Source: Myxococcales bacterium
GTDB taxonomy: Bacteria; Myxococcota_A; Polyangia; Polyangiales; Houyiibacteriaceae
Length of the DNA stretch: 64,000 nucleotides
Reading direction: 5' to 3'
Assembly: GCA_029863605.1 (NCBI GenBank)
Contig: JAOTVB010000016.1
Span: 33,562-97,561, forward strand
Shown: positions 31,819 through 41,709 of the stretch, piece by piece
Layout: each line of letters opens with the position of its first letter
Position numbering within the stretch: position 1 is the stretch's first letter
Notes under the pieces: generated by a model
Told to the model about the DNA's origin: nothing
Seen by the model: only the letters and a program-made list of their open reading frames with translations
Database searches by the model: none
Made by a program: the position numbers and the translations under genes

Positions 31819-34500
31819 CTACTCGACCGCCCGGCACGAGATCGGGTTCGAGGTGGCGTCGTTGTTACCTTCGTCACACTCGTTGTACTGCTGCCCGCTC
31901 ATGCCATCGTCATCGATCGTGGCCACGACCCGAATCTCGGTCGCCACAACCCCCTCGGGAATCGCAAAGACGACGTCCAACTGCTCGGACTGACCGGGCA
32001 AGAGCCAGTCGGTCGTCGGGAACGTGCCCAGGTCGAACTGCCGCGCGCCGTCGGTGGTCTCGACCACCACATGAGTGAGAATCCCAGGAGGAATACTGAG
32101 CGAGCCGTCGTTCCCCACGACGACCGCCAACGTGTACTGGGTGTCGTTGCAATCGGTCCGGAAGATCTGTCGCACCACGAAGTCCGGGGCATCGAACAGG
32201 CCCCCCGGCTGCACGTTTTGGCGGAAGTTGTTGAGCCGAGAGAGCATCCAGTTCGACTCGGGCTGCCGTGGAATCTGCCCGTCTTCGGTCACGTTGGTCA
32301 CGCTGTAGCCGTGCTGGTTCCAAATTCGACGGGTGCGCACCCAGTTGTTTTCGGCGTCCTCCCAGATCTCGATTCCGCCGAGATTGGGGTCGATGTTGGG
32401 CTCCGGAATCACCACCTCGGACTTCCCGTCGTTGTCGACATCGACGACGATGGGCATCTCGATGCGCGTATTGCTGTTGTGCGAGGTATCTTCATAGAGG
32501 ATTTGGCCATCACTTCCGCGAAGAATGCGGAAAGTCGTCTCGTCGGCGTAGATGACCTCTGCTGAGCCGTCACCTTCGAAGTCGAACACGCTGGAACCCG
32601 TGGCACGGCTCGAGCAGTCGTCGTTTTCGACCATCCAGCGAACCCATTCACGCTGACATTCAGGCGGCAGTGGATCGCCCGTGCACTGGAAATCGAAGAC
32701 TACGTACGCGGTGGAGCTCGCCGTGCCGATTTCGGCGAACCCATCGCCGTCGAAGTCGGCCACGGTCGGCGGACCGCTTTCGTTCGCCCCTGCCGTGCTC
32801 ACCACGACTTGTGCGCCCGAGCTCATGATGGGATTACCGTCGACATCGTACGCGGCTAGTTGAAGGGTGCCTCCACAAAGGATGCGCTCGGGCGGAAGCA
32901 GATCCCCGTCTTCATCGTAGAGAGGCTCAGTGGGAACGTAGGCGGCGGGCGTGTAGGTAGGCGGTGCGACGTCTCCTGGTGCACCCGGGATACGAATGGG
33001 AAGTGGAATCCCCTCGACCGCGGTGCCGTCCTCATCGAGGATGAAAAGCTCGCCGAGCCGAATGATCACGACTTCGCCGTCGTCGTCTGCGTCGAAGTTG
33101 CCCACGGCGTTGTAGCCATCGCAGTCGAGTGATCCACCACAGCTGGAGTTCGTGGTGGTGTACTCGTAGGTCCACTTTTCGCTGCCGTCGTAATGATAGA
33201 CCGTGTTTCCTGCAATGACCTCTTGGAGGCCGTCCCCGTCGAGATCGGCGACTGTCGAGGCCGGGCCGAGAAACGCGTTGTTTCCGATTCCCAAATTTGC
33301 GCCGGCGAGCGTCGCCTCGAGATCTCGACCGTCCCAGGCAAGCGCTTCGATCGGCAGGTCGACATCGCCCGGACCCTTCCCAGTCACACCATCGAGAACG
33401 ACATTCCCGACGATCACTTCAGGCCGGCCGTCGGCGTTGAGATCCGCGATCGATGGCTGGGCCCCACCTCGGGTGTGCTGACTATTGGGCAGCCCGTCGT
33501 TTTGCCACATGACCTCCCATGTCGAGCCGTCGTCGGAGGTGCGGCGCCATGCGATCGTGCCGCCATTCTTGAAGGTCGCGACGATCTCTGGGACACGCTC
33601 GCTCGGAACGTCATCGGGATGAAGATTGCCAAGCGCGACTCCGGTCGAATTCCCGATCCAATCTTCGGCGGCTAGCCCCTTGAGCGTCGCCAACGTGTCC
33701 ATCGTGCCGTCTTCGTTACACCCGCCCGATACCACTCGAAGCACGCCGCGGCTCGTGCAACAACCATCGGCCTGACGGTTGAAGCTCACGAACGCGATAT
33801 CGGGCATGTCGAATACGTCGGTGAGCCCGTCACCGTTGTCATCGGTGAGATTCGCGACTGAGGGCGTCATGACGACGTCGCTCATGCCGGCGATCTCGAT
33901 CTGCTGCGCGCTCGCGCCCATCGGTGCTGGGGGCGGGGTCCAGCGGCACCCGATGGTCGGTTCGAACTCGCCGATCGGCGGACGGAACTCGCACACCTCC
34001 ACTGCATCTCGCGGGATGCAACGACCGAGGCTTGGCTCACAGAGCTCGTCGAGCTCGCAGTCTTCGCCAAAGGTGCAATCCTGGCCGAGCGGCACGCAGC
34101 CACCCCCGATGCAAGCCTCGCCACTATCACAACAGAGCTCGTTGTCCTCGCCACAAAGACGGGATGGATCTGAACATGCGCTCACGCAGGCTCCCTCGAA
34201 GCACATCTCGGAGGCGCCGCAGCAGAGGCCATTGCATTCGATCCGGCCGCCACAATCGGTGACGCAGCTACCGTCCAAGCAGACCCGATCGGTGCCGCAA
34301 CATTGAGCCGTCCCTCCGAACGCACAGGCGGGGGCGTCGCCACAAATCGAGACACAAAGACCATCGTCCGCGCATTCTTCTCCGAAGGCGCAGTCGCACC
34401 CACCCGTGCCCCCAGTCCCCACACGAGGACCGACGGAGCCGGACTCGCCACAGCCGACGAGCAAGACCAAGACCACCATGAGCCGAAAGAAGCCACCCAT
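31819..34500 (-). CDS. Cys-rich FG-GAP/VCBS-repeat lipoprotein
   Basis: An 893-residue exported protein. A signal peptide ends in the lipobox LLVGC (Cys17). Residues 30 to about 175 hold short Cys-rich units of the form C-x-G-x2-E/R-C-x6-C-x4-C. At least five FG-GAP calcium-loop repeats follow, such as DDNGDGLTDVFD, DLNADGRPEVIVG, DLDGDGLQEVIAG, DFDGDGFAEIGTA and DVDNDGKSEVVI, forming a beta-propeller. The last 110 residues resemble a CARDB-type domain with two late cysteines. It is probably a surface-anchored adhesion or binding protein. An AT-rich palindrome lies directly upstream. Confidence 0.9.
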   Translation of the reverse strand: MGGFFRLMVVLVLLVGCGESGSVGPRVGTGGTGGCDCAFGEECADDGLCVSICGDAPACAFGGTAQCCGTDRVCLDGSCVTDCGGRIECNGLCCGASEMCFEGACVSACSDPSRLCGEDNELCCDSGEACIGGGCVPLGQDCTFGEDCELDELCEPSLGRCIPRDAVEVCEFRPPIGEFEPTIGCRWTPPPAPMGASAQQIEIAGMSDVVMTPSVANLTDDNGDGLTDVFDMPDIAFVSFNRQADGCCTSRGVLRVVSGGCNEDGTMDTLATLKGLAAEDWIGNSTGVALGNLHPDDVPSERVPEIVATFKNGGTIAWRRTSDDGSTWEVMWQNDGLPNSQHTRGGAQPSIADLNADGRPEVIVGNVVLDGVTGKGPGDVDLPIEALAWDGRDLEATLAGANLGIGNNAFLGPASTVADLDGDGLQEVIAGNTVYHYDGSEKWTYEYTTTNSSCGGSLDCDGYNAVGNFDADDDGEVVIIRLGELFILDEDGTAVEGIPLPIRIPGAPGDVAPPTYTPAAYVPTEPLYDEDGDLLPPERILCGGTLQLAAYDVDGNPIMSSGAQVVVSTAGANESGPPTVADFDGDGFAEIGTASSTAYVVFDFQCTGDPLPPECQREWVRWMVENDDCSSRATGSSVFDFEGDGSAEVIYADETTFRILRGSDGQILYEDTSHNSNTRIEMPIVVDVDNDGKSEVVIPEPNIDPNLGGIEIWEDAENNWVRTRRIWNQHGYSVTNVTEDGQIPRQPESNWMLSRLNNFRQNVQPGGLFDAPDFVVRQIFRTDCNDTQYTLAVVVGNDGSLSIPPGILTHVVVETTDGARQFDLGTFPTTDWLLPGQSEQLDVVFAIPEGVVATEIRVVATIDDDGMSGQQYNECDEGNNDATSNPISCRAVE

Positions 34501-34504
34501 GTTT

Positions 34505-34527
34505 TGTAATATAGATGTAAAATTACA
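34505..34527. promoter_or_regulatory. AT-rich palindromic operator candidate
   Basis: A perfect 12-base palindrome TGTAAAATTACA (34516-34527), preceded by another TGTAAT half (34505-34510). It starts 5 bases before the lipoprotein gene's start codon and about 100 bases before the divergent aldehyde dehydrogenase gene. It is markedly AT-rich in a GC-rich region. The cognate regulator is unknown. Confidence 0.5.
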
Positions 34528-34625
34528 CCATTACCAGGCCCGAGGGGCCGCTTGCGCTCGGCGCTTGGGAAAGTAGAACTTGTTTCACCGTCCCCAAGAG
34601 GCCGGTTCAGGATAGGAGCAACGCC

Positions 34626-36167
34626 ATGGCCATCGTCGAACCACTCGCTGACACCTCCGAAGGGCGGCGCCGGCTCGGGATTCGAAGCCCCGCGACGCGC
34701 GAGCCGGTCGGAGAGATCGTCGTCAGCCGTCGCGAGGACGTCGAGGCCGCCATCGTCAAGGCGCGCGACGCACAGCGCGAGTGGGCACGCGTTACGATCG
34801 CCGAACGAGCACGGATCGTCCGAAGCACGATCGACATCCTGGTCGAAAGGCGCGACGAGGTCGTCGAGACCATCATCGACGAGACCGGGAAGACGCGGCT
34901 CGAAGCCCTGATGATGGAAATCGTCCCGGCGTGTGACTATCTCAACTTCTGGTCGGGGCGCGCCGTCGAGGAGCTCTCCGACGAGAAGCGCAAGCTGCAT
35001 GGCTACCTGCGACCGGTGAAGAGGTTGATCATGCACTATCGACCGTTGGGTGTGATCGGTGTCATCACGCCGTGGAACGGCCCTTTCTCCCTCGCGATCA
35101 ACCCCACCATTCAAGCAGTCCTCGCCGGGAATGCGGTCCTCCTCAAACCCTCGGAGGTCGCTCCCTACTCCGGTGACTGGGCGATCAAATTGTTGCGCGA
35201 GGCCGGAGTTCCGGAGGGCGTCGTGCAGACCGTGCACGGGGACGGCGAGACCGGTGCCGCGCTCGTCAACGGAGGCGTTCAGAAGATCTCGTTCACCGGA
35301 AGCGTGAGCACCGGTAAGAAGATCGCGGCTGCATGTGCAGAGCAACTGATCCCCTACTCGCTCGAGCTCGGGGGCAAGGACGCCATGATCGTCTGTGCCG
35401 ACGCCGACCTCGAACGCGCAGCCGGTGGAGCGGTCTTCAATTCGATGCTGAATTCGGGCCACGTCTGCATGGGAGTAGAGCGGGTTTACGTGGTGGAAAG
35501 CGTGGCGGACGAGCTCGAAGAGCGGATTGCCAACATCGTCAGGGAGCTCCGCTACGGGGCTGGAGACGATGTCGACGTCGGAGCCGTGTTTTGGGACCGT
35601 CAACTCCCGATCATCGAGCGCCACATCGAAGACGCCAAAACCAAGGGCGCCGAGATCGTGGTCGGCGGCGAAGCCGACACTACCAACGGACTGTTTTACA
35701 AACCGACCTTCGTTCGCAACGTCGACCACAGCATGGAGCTCATGCGCGAGGAGACTTTTGGGCCGATCGTCTCTGTCATGCGAGTAAAGGACGAAGAGGA
35801 GGCGATCCGTCTAGCGAACGATTCACATTATGGCCTGAGTGGAAGTGTGTGGACTCGCGACATTCAGAAAGGGATCGAGATCGCGAAACGAATGGAGACC
35901 GGTTCGGTGATCATCAATGATGCGTCGATGGCGTACGGGGCGCCCGAGGCGCCTTTTGGTGGAATGAAAGACAGCGGCGTCGGGCACGTCAATGGATTGG
36001 GGGCGCTTCGCAGCTACACTCATCAGCAGCCGATCTTGATCCACCGATGGGCGCAAAAACGGGAGCGGGTTTGGTACCCCCACACACCTAAAACGATCGA
36101 AGAGATCGACGGTCTGATTCGGATCATTTACGGTACCGCGCTGAAAAAGCTTGGCTTCTTCTCGTAA
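34626..36167 (+). CDS. NAD(P)-dependent aldehyde dehydrogenase
   Basis: A 513-residue ALDH-superfamily enzyme that oxidises an aldehyde to the acid. The cofactor region GVIGVITPWNGPFSLAI lies near residue 140, the Rossmann loop FTGSVSTGKKI near 223, the general base in LELGGKDAMIV near 255 and the catalytic cysteine in SGHVCMGVERVYV near 285. PEAPFGGMKDSGVGHVNG near 440 is typical. The length and motifs suggest the succinate-semialdehyde/benzaldehyde group; the substrate cannot be fixed. It is followed by an esterase gene after 23 bases. Confidence 0.92.
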   Translation: MAIVEPLADTSEGRRRLGIRSPATREPVGEIVVSRREDVEAAIVKARDAQREWARVTIAERARIVRSTIDILVERRDEVVETIIDETGKTRLEALMMEIVPACDYLNFWSGRAVEELSDEKRKLHGYLRPVKRLIMHYRPLGVIGVITPWNGPFSLAINPTIQAVLAGNAVLLKPSEVAPYSGDWAIKLLREAGVPEGVVQTVHGDGETGAALVNGGVQKISFTGSVSTGKKIAAACAEQLIPYSLELGGKDAMIVCADADLERAAGGAVFNSMLNSGHVCMGVERVYVVESVADELEERIANIVRELRYGAGDDVDVGAVFWDRQLPIIERHIEDAKTKGAEIVVGGEADTTNGLFYKPTFVRNVDHSMELMREETFGPIVSVMRVKDEEEAIRLANDSHYGLSGSVWTRDIQKGIEIAKRMETGSVIINDASMAYGAPEAPFGGMKDSGVGHVNGLGALRSYTHQQPILIHRWAQKRERVWYPHTPKTIEEIDGLIRIIYGTALKKLGFFS

Positions 36168-36190
36168 CATCGTTGTATAGTTTGCTCCCG

Positions 36191-37237
36191 ATGGCGCACC
36201 CAAGGGACTCCGTGCTGCCGGTGGTGCACCGCGGGGTCGATCAGGTCCTTCATCGGGCATCGAATGTCGGCTACGGGGTTCTCCCGTGGCTGATCAAGAG
36301 TTGGCGGCGGGTCGCGGTCGAGCACAACGTGCCGTATCTGCCCACTCGCAAACGCGCGCACCTTCTCGACATCTACCGAAGCCGTGACGCGACGGGCGAG
36401 CTGCCGACCATCCTCTACATCCACGGCGGGGCGTTCTCGATGATGTCCAAGGACACCCATCGCCTCATGGCATACGTCTTGGCTGCGCAAGGCTATCAGG
36501 TCTTCAACATCAACTATCGGCTCGGTCCGGTGCACCCCTACCCAAAGCCGCTCAAGGACGTCATGGCGGCGCTCGAGTGGATCCTCGATAACGGCGAAAA
36601 GTACGGCGCCGACACGAGCCGCCTCGCGATCGTCGGCGAATCGGCAGGCGCCAATCTGACCGCCGCGCTCACCTATTGTGCGACCCACCCGAGGCTCGAG
36701 CCGTTCGCCCGGCCCATCTTCGAGCGTGCGCCCGAGATCGGCTGCGTCGCACCCTTGTACGGCGTGCTCGATCTCCATGATGTCGAGCGCTTCTGGCGTG
36801 ACCCCGACAAGAGTCGCCGCCTAGCGACTTGGATCAAGGCAGAGATTCGGGGAACTGCTCACTCTTATCTCGGCCCGCGCGTACGGCGTGCGCTCGAGTT
36901 CCCGCTCGCAAGCCCGCTTCGGCTTCTCGAACGTCCTGCTCCTCCCGGAAGCCGGCCGCTGCCTCCATTCTTCGCCACCGTGGGCACCGCAGACCCATTG
37001 CTCCCGGACACGATTCGGCTCCGCGAAGCGCTCGAGGTGTCCGGAACGACCTGCGAGCTCCACGTGTATCGAGGTGAAATCCACGGCTTCAACGTGCTCC
37101 TCTGGCGAGAAGCCGCTCGCACACAGTGGGGAGCGCTCTTCAGTTTCTTGAGTCAACACATTGGCGACGCCGAGACAGAGCTCCTTCCCGAAGCGCCCCA
37201 GCCCTATGTTTCGCTGGTGGAAGCGTTCGCGGAATAG
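36191..37237 (+). CDS. Alpha/beta hydrolase, hormone-sensitive-lipase-like esterase
   Basis: A 348-residue esterase with the HSL-family oxyanion motif YIHGGAFSMM near residue 79, the nucleophile elbow GESAGANLT near 153 and a late GEIHGFNVLLW near 297 that supplies the histidine. It probably acts on small acyl esters in the cytoplasm. An in-frame TTG at 36173 is an alternative start. Its 3' end overlaps the convergent YihY gene by 34 bases, so the two transcripts are partly complementary. Confidence 0.85.
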   Translation: MAHPRDSVLPVVHRGVDQVLHRASNVGYGVLPWLIKSWRRVAVEHNVPYLPTRKRAHLLDIYRSRDATGELPTILYIHGGAFSMMSKDTHRLMAYVLAAQGYQVFNINYRLGPVHPYPKPLKDVMAALEWILDNGEKYGADTSRLAIVGESAGANLTAALTYCATHPRLEPFARPIFERAPEIGCVAPLYGVLDLHDVERFWRDPDKSRRLATWIKAEIRGTAHSYLGPRVRRALEFPLASPLRLLERPAPPGSRPLPPFFATVGTADPLLPDTIRLREALEVSGTTCELHVYRGEIHGFNVLLWREAARTQWGALFSFLSQHIGDAETELLPEAPQPYVSLVEAFAE

Positions 37238-38103
37238 CTCGGCGTCTCCACTGTCACGGCGTACGGCAGGGGTTCGATTGCGCGACCGCGACGTTCGGCC
37301 CACGCACGGGTGAACACCGCGCCGAGGAGGAAGATCTGTGCCGTGTAGTAGATCCAGAGAAGCAGCACGATCAGCGACCCGGCAGCTCCGTACCAGGATG
37401 CCGGGCTCGCGTATCCGAGGTAGAGGCCGATCAGAAAAGAGCCCCCAACGACGAATAGCGACGTCGCCGCGGCGCCAACCCATACGTCTTTCCAGGCGAT
37501 GGTCGCGTCCGGCAACCATCGATAGACCAGCGAGATCAAGAGCCAAAGGACGGCAAAGGCGCTTCCGAACTCGCCCAACGTGAGCAAGTAGTCGGCATCT
37601 CCCAAAAAGCGCGCTGCCGCCGTGGCAATGGCGTGAAACAGAACCAAAATGACCAGGGACCCGCCGAAGATGAGCAGCAGGGCGAAGGCCAACATGCGTC
37701 GTTCGAAAAGATGGAACCAATCGGGGCGAGCATGAACCAAGAGCTTCGGACGAATGCCCCACATGTGATTGAGAGCCCGGCGCAGCATGGAAAATAGTCG
37801 AGCCGACATGTACAACATGATCACGGCTCCGATGGCCGGTGCGGCCCAGCTCTGCGCCTCGGAGCGCATGTCGACCATCGCCGTCAAGAGGAAGCTCGCG
37901 AGGTCAGGGCCAAGGAACATCTCCAGCTGAACCACCAATTCTTGCCGAGCCTCGCTCGCCGGTAGGACCAAAGACGCGATCAAGATCATCAGAACGCCCA
38001 GCGGCGCGAGCGCGAGCGACGCATAGAAGGCGATCGCACCGGAGAGCAATCGCCCATCATGCGACTGGAAGTAACGCCAAGTCTCGATCAGCAGCGAGAC
38101 CAT
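37204..38103 (-). CDS. YihY/BrkB family membrane protein
   Basis: A 299-residue inner-membrane protein of the YihY (formerly RNase BN, BrkB) family. LIETWRYFQSHDGRLLSGAIAFYASLALAPLGVLMI opens the family domain in several steps, and further hydrophobic segments follow (VMLYMSARLFSML, LLLIFGGSLVILVLF, VGAAATSLFVVGG, YGAAGSLIVLLLWIYY), which gives about six membrane helices. The GAAGSLIVLLLW-YY-QIFLLGA stretch near residue 245 is a family hallmark. Function is unknown; the old RNase assignment has been withdrawn. It lies 6 bases downstream of the ahcY gene. Confidence 0.9.
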   Translation of the reverse strand: MVSLLIETWRYFQSHDGRLLSGAIAFYASLALAPLGVLMILIASLVLPASEARQELVVQLEMFLGPDLASFLLTAMVDMRSEAQSWAAPAIGAVIMLYMSARLFSMLRRALNHMWGIRPKLLVHARPDWFHLFERRMLAFALLLIFGGSLVILVLFHAIATAAARFLGDADYLLTLGEFGSAFAVLWLLISLVYRWLPDATIAWKDVWVGAAATSLFVVGGSFLIGLYLGYASPASWYGAAGSLIVLLLWIYYTAQIFLLGAVFTRAWAERRGRAIEPLPYAVTVETPSYSANASTSET

Positions 38104-38109
38104 CTCGAC

Positions 38110-39438
38110 TCAGTAGCGATAGTAACTCGGCTTGAAGGGACCCTCGGCCGAAATGCCCAAGTAGTCTGCCTGCGCCGGAGTGAGTTTGGTGAGCTTCACA
38201 CCGAGCTGGCCGAGATGGAGCCGGGCAACCTTTTCGTCGAGCTCTTTCGATAGAACGTAAACCTTGCCGGTCTCGTAGCGATCGCGTTCGGTCCAGAGTG
38301 AAAGCTGCGCAAGCACCTGGTTTGAAAACGAGTTGCTCATCACGAAGCTCGGATGACCCGTAGCGCATCCGAGGTTCACGAGCCGGCCTCGGGCAAGGAC
38401 GATGATTCGCTTGCCGTCGGGGAAGATGAAGTGGTCCACCTGTGGCTTGATCTCTTCTTCAACGACTTTGTTGGCAGGATCGGTGAGCCAGGCCATTTGA
38501 ATCTCGGAGTCGAAGTGACCGATGTTGCAGAGAATCGCTTCGTTCTTCATCTGCTTCATGTGCTCGCCGGTCACGACGTCGCAGCACCCTGTGGCTGTGA
38601 CGAAGATGTCGGCGATGGGAGCAGCCTCCTCCATCGTGACGACTTGATAGCCCTCCATCGATGCCTGAAGCGCACAGATGGGGTCGACCTCGGTGATCAA
38701 CACGCGCGCACCCGCACGTGCCATGGCCTGAACGCAGCCCTTACCGACGTCGCCATAGCCGGCGATCACGACCACCTTGCCTGCGATCATCACGTCGGTC
38801 GCCCGCTTGATGCCATCGACCAAAGACTCACGGCAACCGTAGAGATTGTCGAACTTCGACTTCGTCACGGAATCGTTCACGTTGATCGCGGCGCACTTCA
38901 GACTGCCTTCACGCTCCATGTCGTAAAGTCGATGAACTCCGGTAGTCGTCTCTTCGGAAAGGCCGACGATCCGGTCGGGCCCCATGAAGAGCTCGGGATA
39001 TTGTTGATGTGCAATGGCGGTGAGGTCTCCGCCGTCGTCCAGCAACAGGTTCGGCGCTTTGCCGCCCTCGAACGCGCGGAGCTGTTGGTGGATGCACCAA
39101 TCGTATTCTTCCTCGGTCTCACCTTTCCACGCGAAGACTGGCACCCCGGTGACCGCGATGGCTGCAGCGGCGTGATCCTGAGTCGAAAAGATGTTGCAGC
39201 TGGTCCACGTCACCTCGGCGCCGAGCTCGGTCAGCGTCTCGATCAAGACAGCCGTTTGAATGGTCATGTGGAGACAGCCAGCGATGCGTGCGCCCTTTAG
39301 AGGCTTCTGCGCGCCGTACTCGCGTCGAAGCGCCATCAACCCGGGCATCTCGTGCTCGGCAATGGCGATCTCTTTGCGCCCCCACTCCGCCAATGCGAGG
39401 TCGGCGACTTTGTGCTTCAGATCTGGATTCGGGCTCAT
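38110..39438 (-). CDS. ahcY: Adenosylhomocysteinase (S-adenosylhomocysteine hydrolase)
   Basis: A 442-residue NAD-dependent enzyme that splits S-adenosylhomocysteine into adenosine and homocysteine, relieving product inhibition of methyltransferases. Visible motifs: [16 protein letters not shown] near residue 83, the substrate region [11 protein letters not shown] near 170, [23 protein letters not shown] near 190-210, the NAD loop GYGDVGKG near 230 and the C-terminal KPSYYRY. ATG 39438 follows AGGAGACG and overlaps the regulator-methyltransferase stop by ATGA. Confidence 0.97.
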   Translation of the reverse strand: MSPNPDLKHKVADLALAEWGRKEIAIAEHEMPGLMALRREYGAQKPLKGARIAGCLHMTIQTAVLIETLTELGAEVTWTSCNIFSTQDHAAAAIAVTGVPVFAWKGETEEEYDWCIHQQLRAFEGGKAPNLLLDDGGDLTAIAHQQYPELFMGPDRIVGLSEETTTGVHRLYDMEREGSLKCAAINVNDSVTKSKFDNLYGCRESLVDGIKRATDVMIAGKVVVIAGYGDVGKGCVQAMARAGARVLITEVDPICALQASMEGYQVVTMEEAAPIADIFVTATGCCDVVTGEHMKQMKNEAILCNIGHFDSEIQMAWLTDPANKVVEEEIKPQVDHFIFPDGKRIIVLARGRLVNLGCATGHPSFVMSNSFSNQVLAQLSLWTERDRYETGKVYVLSKELDEKVARLHLGQLGVKLTKLTPAQADYLGISAEGPFKPSYYRY

Positions 39439-40427
39439 GATGGTTTCGTCTCCTGGTTCGGATCGCGTTGTGCAGCGAGCACCTGCCATTGCAAGTGAGA
39501 GTCGGGGCCTGGCCCGTACCTTGCTGCGGGAATTACAAAAACTTCGGGATTGATCAACCCGGCCGCCTCGGCAAAACCGATGAGCTCGTCAGGCTCGAAG
39601 CCTAGCCATAGGTCGGCCTGGCGGTTGCGCATGCCTTCGTCTCCGTGGTTGCAATAGTCGATCACCAGCACGCGCCCGCCAGGCCGCGCAAGAGAGCTGA
39701 GGAGGGAAACCACCTTCTGGGGACGAGGCGCGTGATGCAGCAGTCTTACGGCGAGCACCGCGTCGGCACCGCCGAGCTCCTGCACCCGAGAAAGAACACA
39801 TGGATCTTCGTAGTCGGTCTGAATCAGCTCCACGTGGTCGTACCGCCGGTCCGAGAGCCTGCGCGCGGCGGTTTTGAGCTGCTCTTCGGAACGATCCACG
39901 GCGATGACACGGTCGAACAGCGGCGCCAGCAACTCGACGAGCGCGCCATCCCCAGTGCCCATGTCCACGGCTAGGCTTCGGTGCGGCATCAAGGCCCGTA
40001 ATGCCGTGAGGTACGCGGACCATTCGGCGACAGGCGGCGTCGCGGTGTCATCGGTGGGCTGCGCGAAGAACGCTCTAGTTTGTTCGTCGCGCGCTCGGAT
40101 GACCTGGGCAACCCGTGCAAGACTGCCATCCTCGGTGCAGAGCTTGCGCCCCGCCTGCACGGCATCGGTCAACAGCGGGTCGCCGTTGAGAGCGGGAGTT
40201 AGCCGCGCCAGGGCTCGGGTTCCCTGACGGCGAACGACCACGAGCCCCGCTTCGCGCAGCTGTTTTAGATGTTTCGACACGTTCGGCTGGGCCTCACCGG
40301 TCAGCTCTGCGAGCTCTCCGATCGAGAGCTCGTCCTCGGAGGTGAGTCCGAGCAAACGCAGTCGACTCGGCTCGCCGAGCAACCGATAGAGCTCCCACCT
40401 CGGAGATTCGGCTAATGCAGAACCCAT
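39435..40427 (-). CDS. ArsR-type regulator fused to SAM-dependent methyltransferase
   Basis: A 330-residue protein. Residues 1 to about 95 are an ArsR winged helix ([53 protein letters not shown]). Residues from about 140 form a class I methyltransferase: [16 protein letters not shown] is the SAM loop, [11 protein letters not shown] motif II and [11 protein letters not shown] motif IV. Translational coupling to ahcY suggests that the methyltransferase-like domain senses SAM or SAH and the ArsR domain controls the operon, as described for the SahR-type ArsR regulators of the methionine cycle in Proteobacteria. The start ATG 40427 has no ribosome site; a leaderless message is likely. Confidence 0.88.
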   Translation of the reverse strand: MGSALAESPRWELYRLLGEPSRLRLLGLTSEDELSIGELAELTGEAQPNVSKHLKQLREAGLVVVRRQGTRALARLTPALNGDPLLTDAVQAGRKLCTEDGSLARVAQVIRARDEQTRAFFAQPTDDTATPPVAEWSAYLTALRALMPHRSLAVDMGTGDGALVELLAPLFDRVIAVDRSEEQLKTAARRLSDRRYDHVELIQTDYEDPCVLSRVQELGGADAVLAVRLLHHAPRPQKVVSLLSSLARPGGRVLVIDYCNHGDEGMRNRQADLWLGFEPDELIGFAEAAGLINPEVFVIPAARYGPGPDSHLQWQVLAAQRDPNQETKPS

Positions 40428-40470
40428 AGCGATTGTATATTCCAATATTCGCATAGATGCAACAATCGCT
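40428..40470 (-). promoter_or_regulatory. Promoter/operator of the arsR-ahcY operon with nested palindromes
   Basis: Outer arms AGCGATTGT (40428-40436) and ACAATCGCT (40462-40470) are a perfect 9-base inverted repeat. Inside are two smaller palindromes, ATATTCCAATAT (40437-40448 region) and GCATAGATGC (40451-40460). On the minus strand TTGCAT-N17-TATACA fits a sigma-70 promoter whose start would coincide with the ATG at 40427. The palindromes overlap the spacer, as expected for an autorepressor's operator. Confidence 0.6.
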
Positions 40471-40494
40471 CGGATCCCCCTTAACTTTAGGAAA

Positions 40495-41664
40495 TCATGC
40501 GTTTTCTTGATCGGTCGCCGGCTGAAGCGCAGGCAACGAAGCGAGCTTCTGGGCGGCTTCAAACGCCTTCGCAGCCAGCGCGAGCTGTTGAAGCGTGTGG
40601 ACAGCCTTGGCCGAAAGCCGCGGCGCGCCTGGGCGAGAGAGAAACTGCGCAGCCTGCGAGAACGCCCCGAGATCACGAACCGCCTTGACGTAGTAGCCCT
40701 CGGCAAACGTCCCGCCCCTTTCACACGCTTGTTCGAGAAGCGGGATCGCGTCGTTGGGCCGGCCGAGCTCGACGAGCACTGCGCCTTCGAGCGCTGGATC
40801 AGCAATGCGGTCCCCGGACATCGAGCGAAGGGCTGCTTCGGCCTCCCGGGGCTCGCCGCCGAGAAGCCGACCCCAGGCAAGCAGGTGAAAAGCCTCATCG
40901 AGATCCTCGGTGGAACCACCCTTGGCGACTAGCTGTGACGCCGCCTCGACCAACCCTGCGCCATCGCCACGCTCGAGCGCCATGAACGCCTGCTCGACGA
41001 GCCCGCGCGGAAGGATTGTGGACCGCTGTCGCTCCGCGCGGAAGACCTGGTAGGTGCTGAATCCGAGCAGCAAGAGCAGAATCGTCGCCGGATACATGCG
41101 AGTTGCGACCGTCACCACGAAGAGCATCCCGATCACGGCAAACGACACATACGAGGCGAGGAGACGCCCACGTGATGGAACCGCGAAATCAAAGAGCGCA
41201 GCCACGATGTTGCCGCCGTCGAGCGGCATGATCGGCAGCAAGTTCAAGAGCCCCCATCCGAGGTTGACCCAAACCAGCGACCGAAACAGGTAGCGTCCAA
41301 GCGACGGGTCCGGAATCTGAAGCACATCCATCAGCACGAGCGACAGCGAGCCCACGAAAATACCGACCGCCGGCCCCGCGGCGCTCACGAGGAGGTTGCG
41401 CAACGGGCTCATCGGCTCCCGTTGCTCCCACCAGGTAATCCCGCCGAGGGCGACCAGCTCGATCCGAGGCGTTCGGCCAAATGCCCTCCCCGCGAGCGCG
41501 TGGCCGAGCTCGTGCATGAGAATTCCTTGGAGCACGACGGCCACCCAAATGAGAAGCCCCGCCCAGCCCTCGGCGCTGTCGAGCGTCCATAGCCAAAGGG
41601 CCATCAGCCAGAACCACAAGTGGATCCGGACCGGAATTCCCAGCAGTCGAAACTCGATGCTCAT
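40495..41664 (-). CDS. Site-2 protease family membrane metalloprotease (M50)
   Basis: A 389-residue protein. The zinc motif HELGHALAG lies near residue 52 inside a membrane helix, and the third ligand is in MPLDGGNIVAALFD near 145. Several hydrophobic segments surround these. The last 180 residues are soluble and Ala/Leu-rich with a TPR-like helical pattern (EAFHLLAWGRLLGGEPREAEAAL). No PDZ domain is seen. Such SpoIVFB-like proteases cut membrane-bound regulators; no obvious anti-sigma factor lies nearby. The ATG at 41664 is used; a TTG lies 9 bases upstream. Confidence 0.88.
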   Translation of the reverse strand: MSIEFRLLGIPVRIHLWFWLMALWLWTLDSAEGWAGLLIWVAVVLQGILMHELGHALAGRAFGRTPRIELVALGGITWWEQREPMSPLRNLLVSAAGPAVGIFVGSLSLVLMDVLQIPDPSLGRYLFRSLVWVNLGWGLLNLLPIMPLDGGNIVAALFDFAVPSRGRLLASYVSFAVIGMLFVVTVATRMYPATILLLLLGFSTYQVFRAERQRSTILPRGLVEQAFMALERGDGAGLVEAASQLVAKGGSTEDLDEAFHLLAWGRLLGGEPREAEAALRSMSGDRIADPALEGAVLVELGRPNDAIPLLEQACERGGTFAEGYYVKAVRDLGAFSQAAQFLSRPGAPRLSAKAVHTLQQLALAAKAFEAAQKLASLPALQPATDQENA

Positions 41665-41709
41665 GATGCGCAATATGGGTCGCCCGCGGCGATCGACCAG
41701 TCCGTCTCC

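Noticed and set aside
34182..35729. A 515-codon open frame on the minus strand across the lipoprotein/aldehyde dehydrogenase boundary
   Set aside because: It runs antisense through the aldehyde dehydrogenase gene and through the intergenic palindrome, with no family resemblance.
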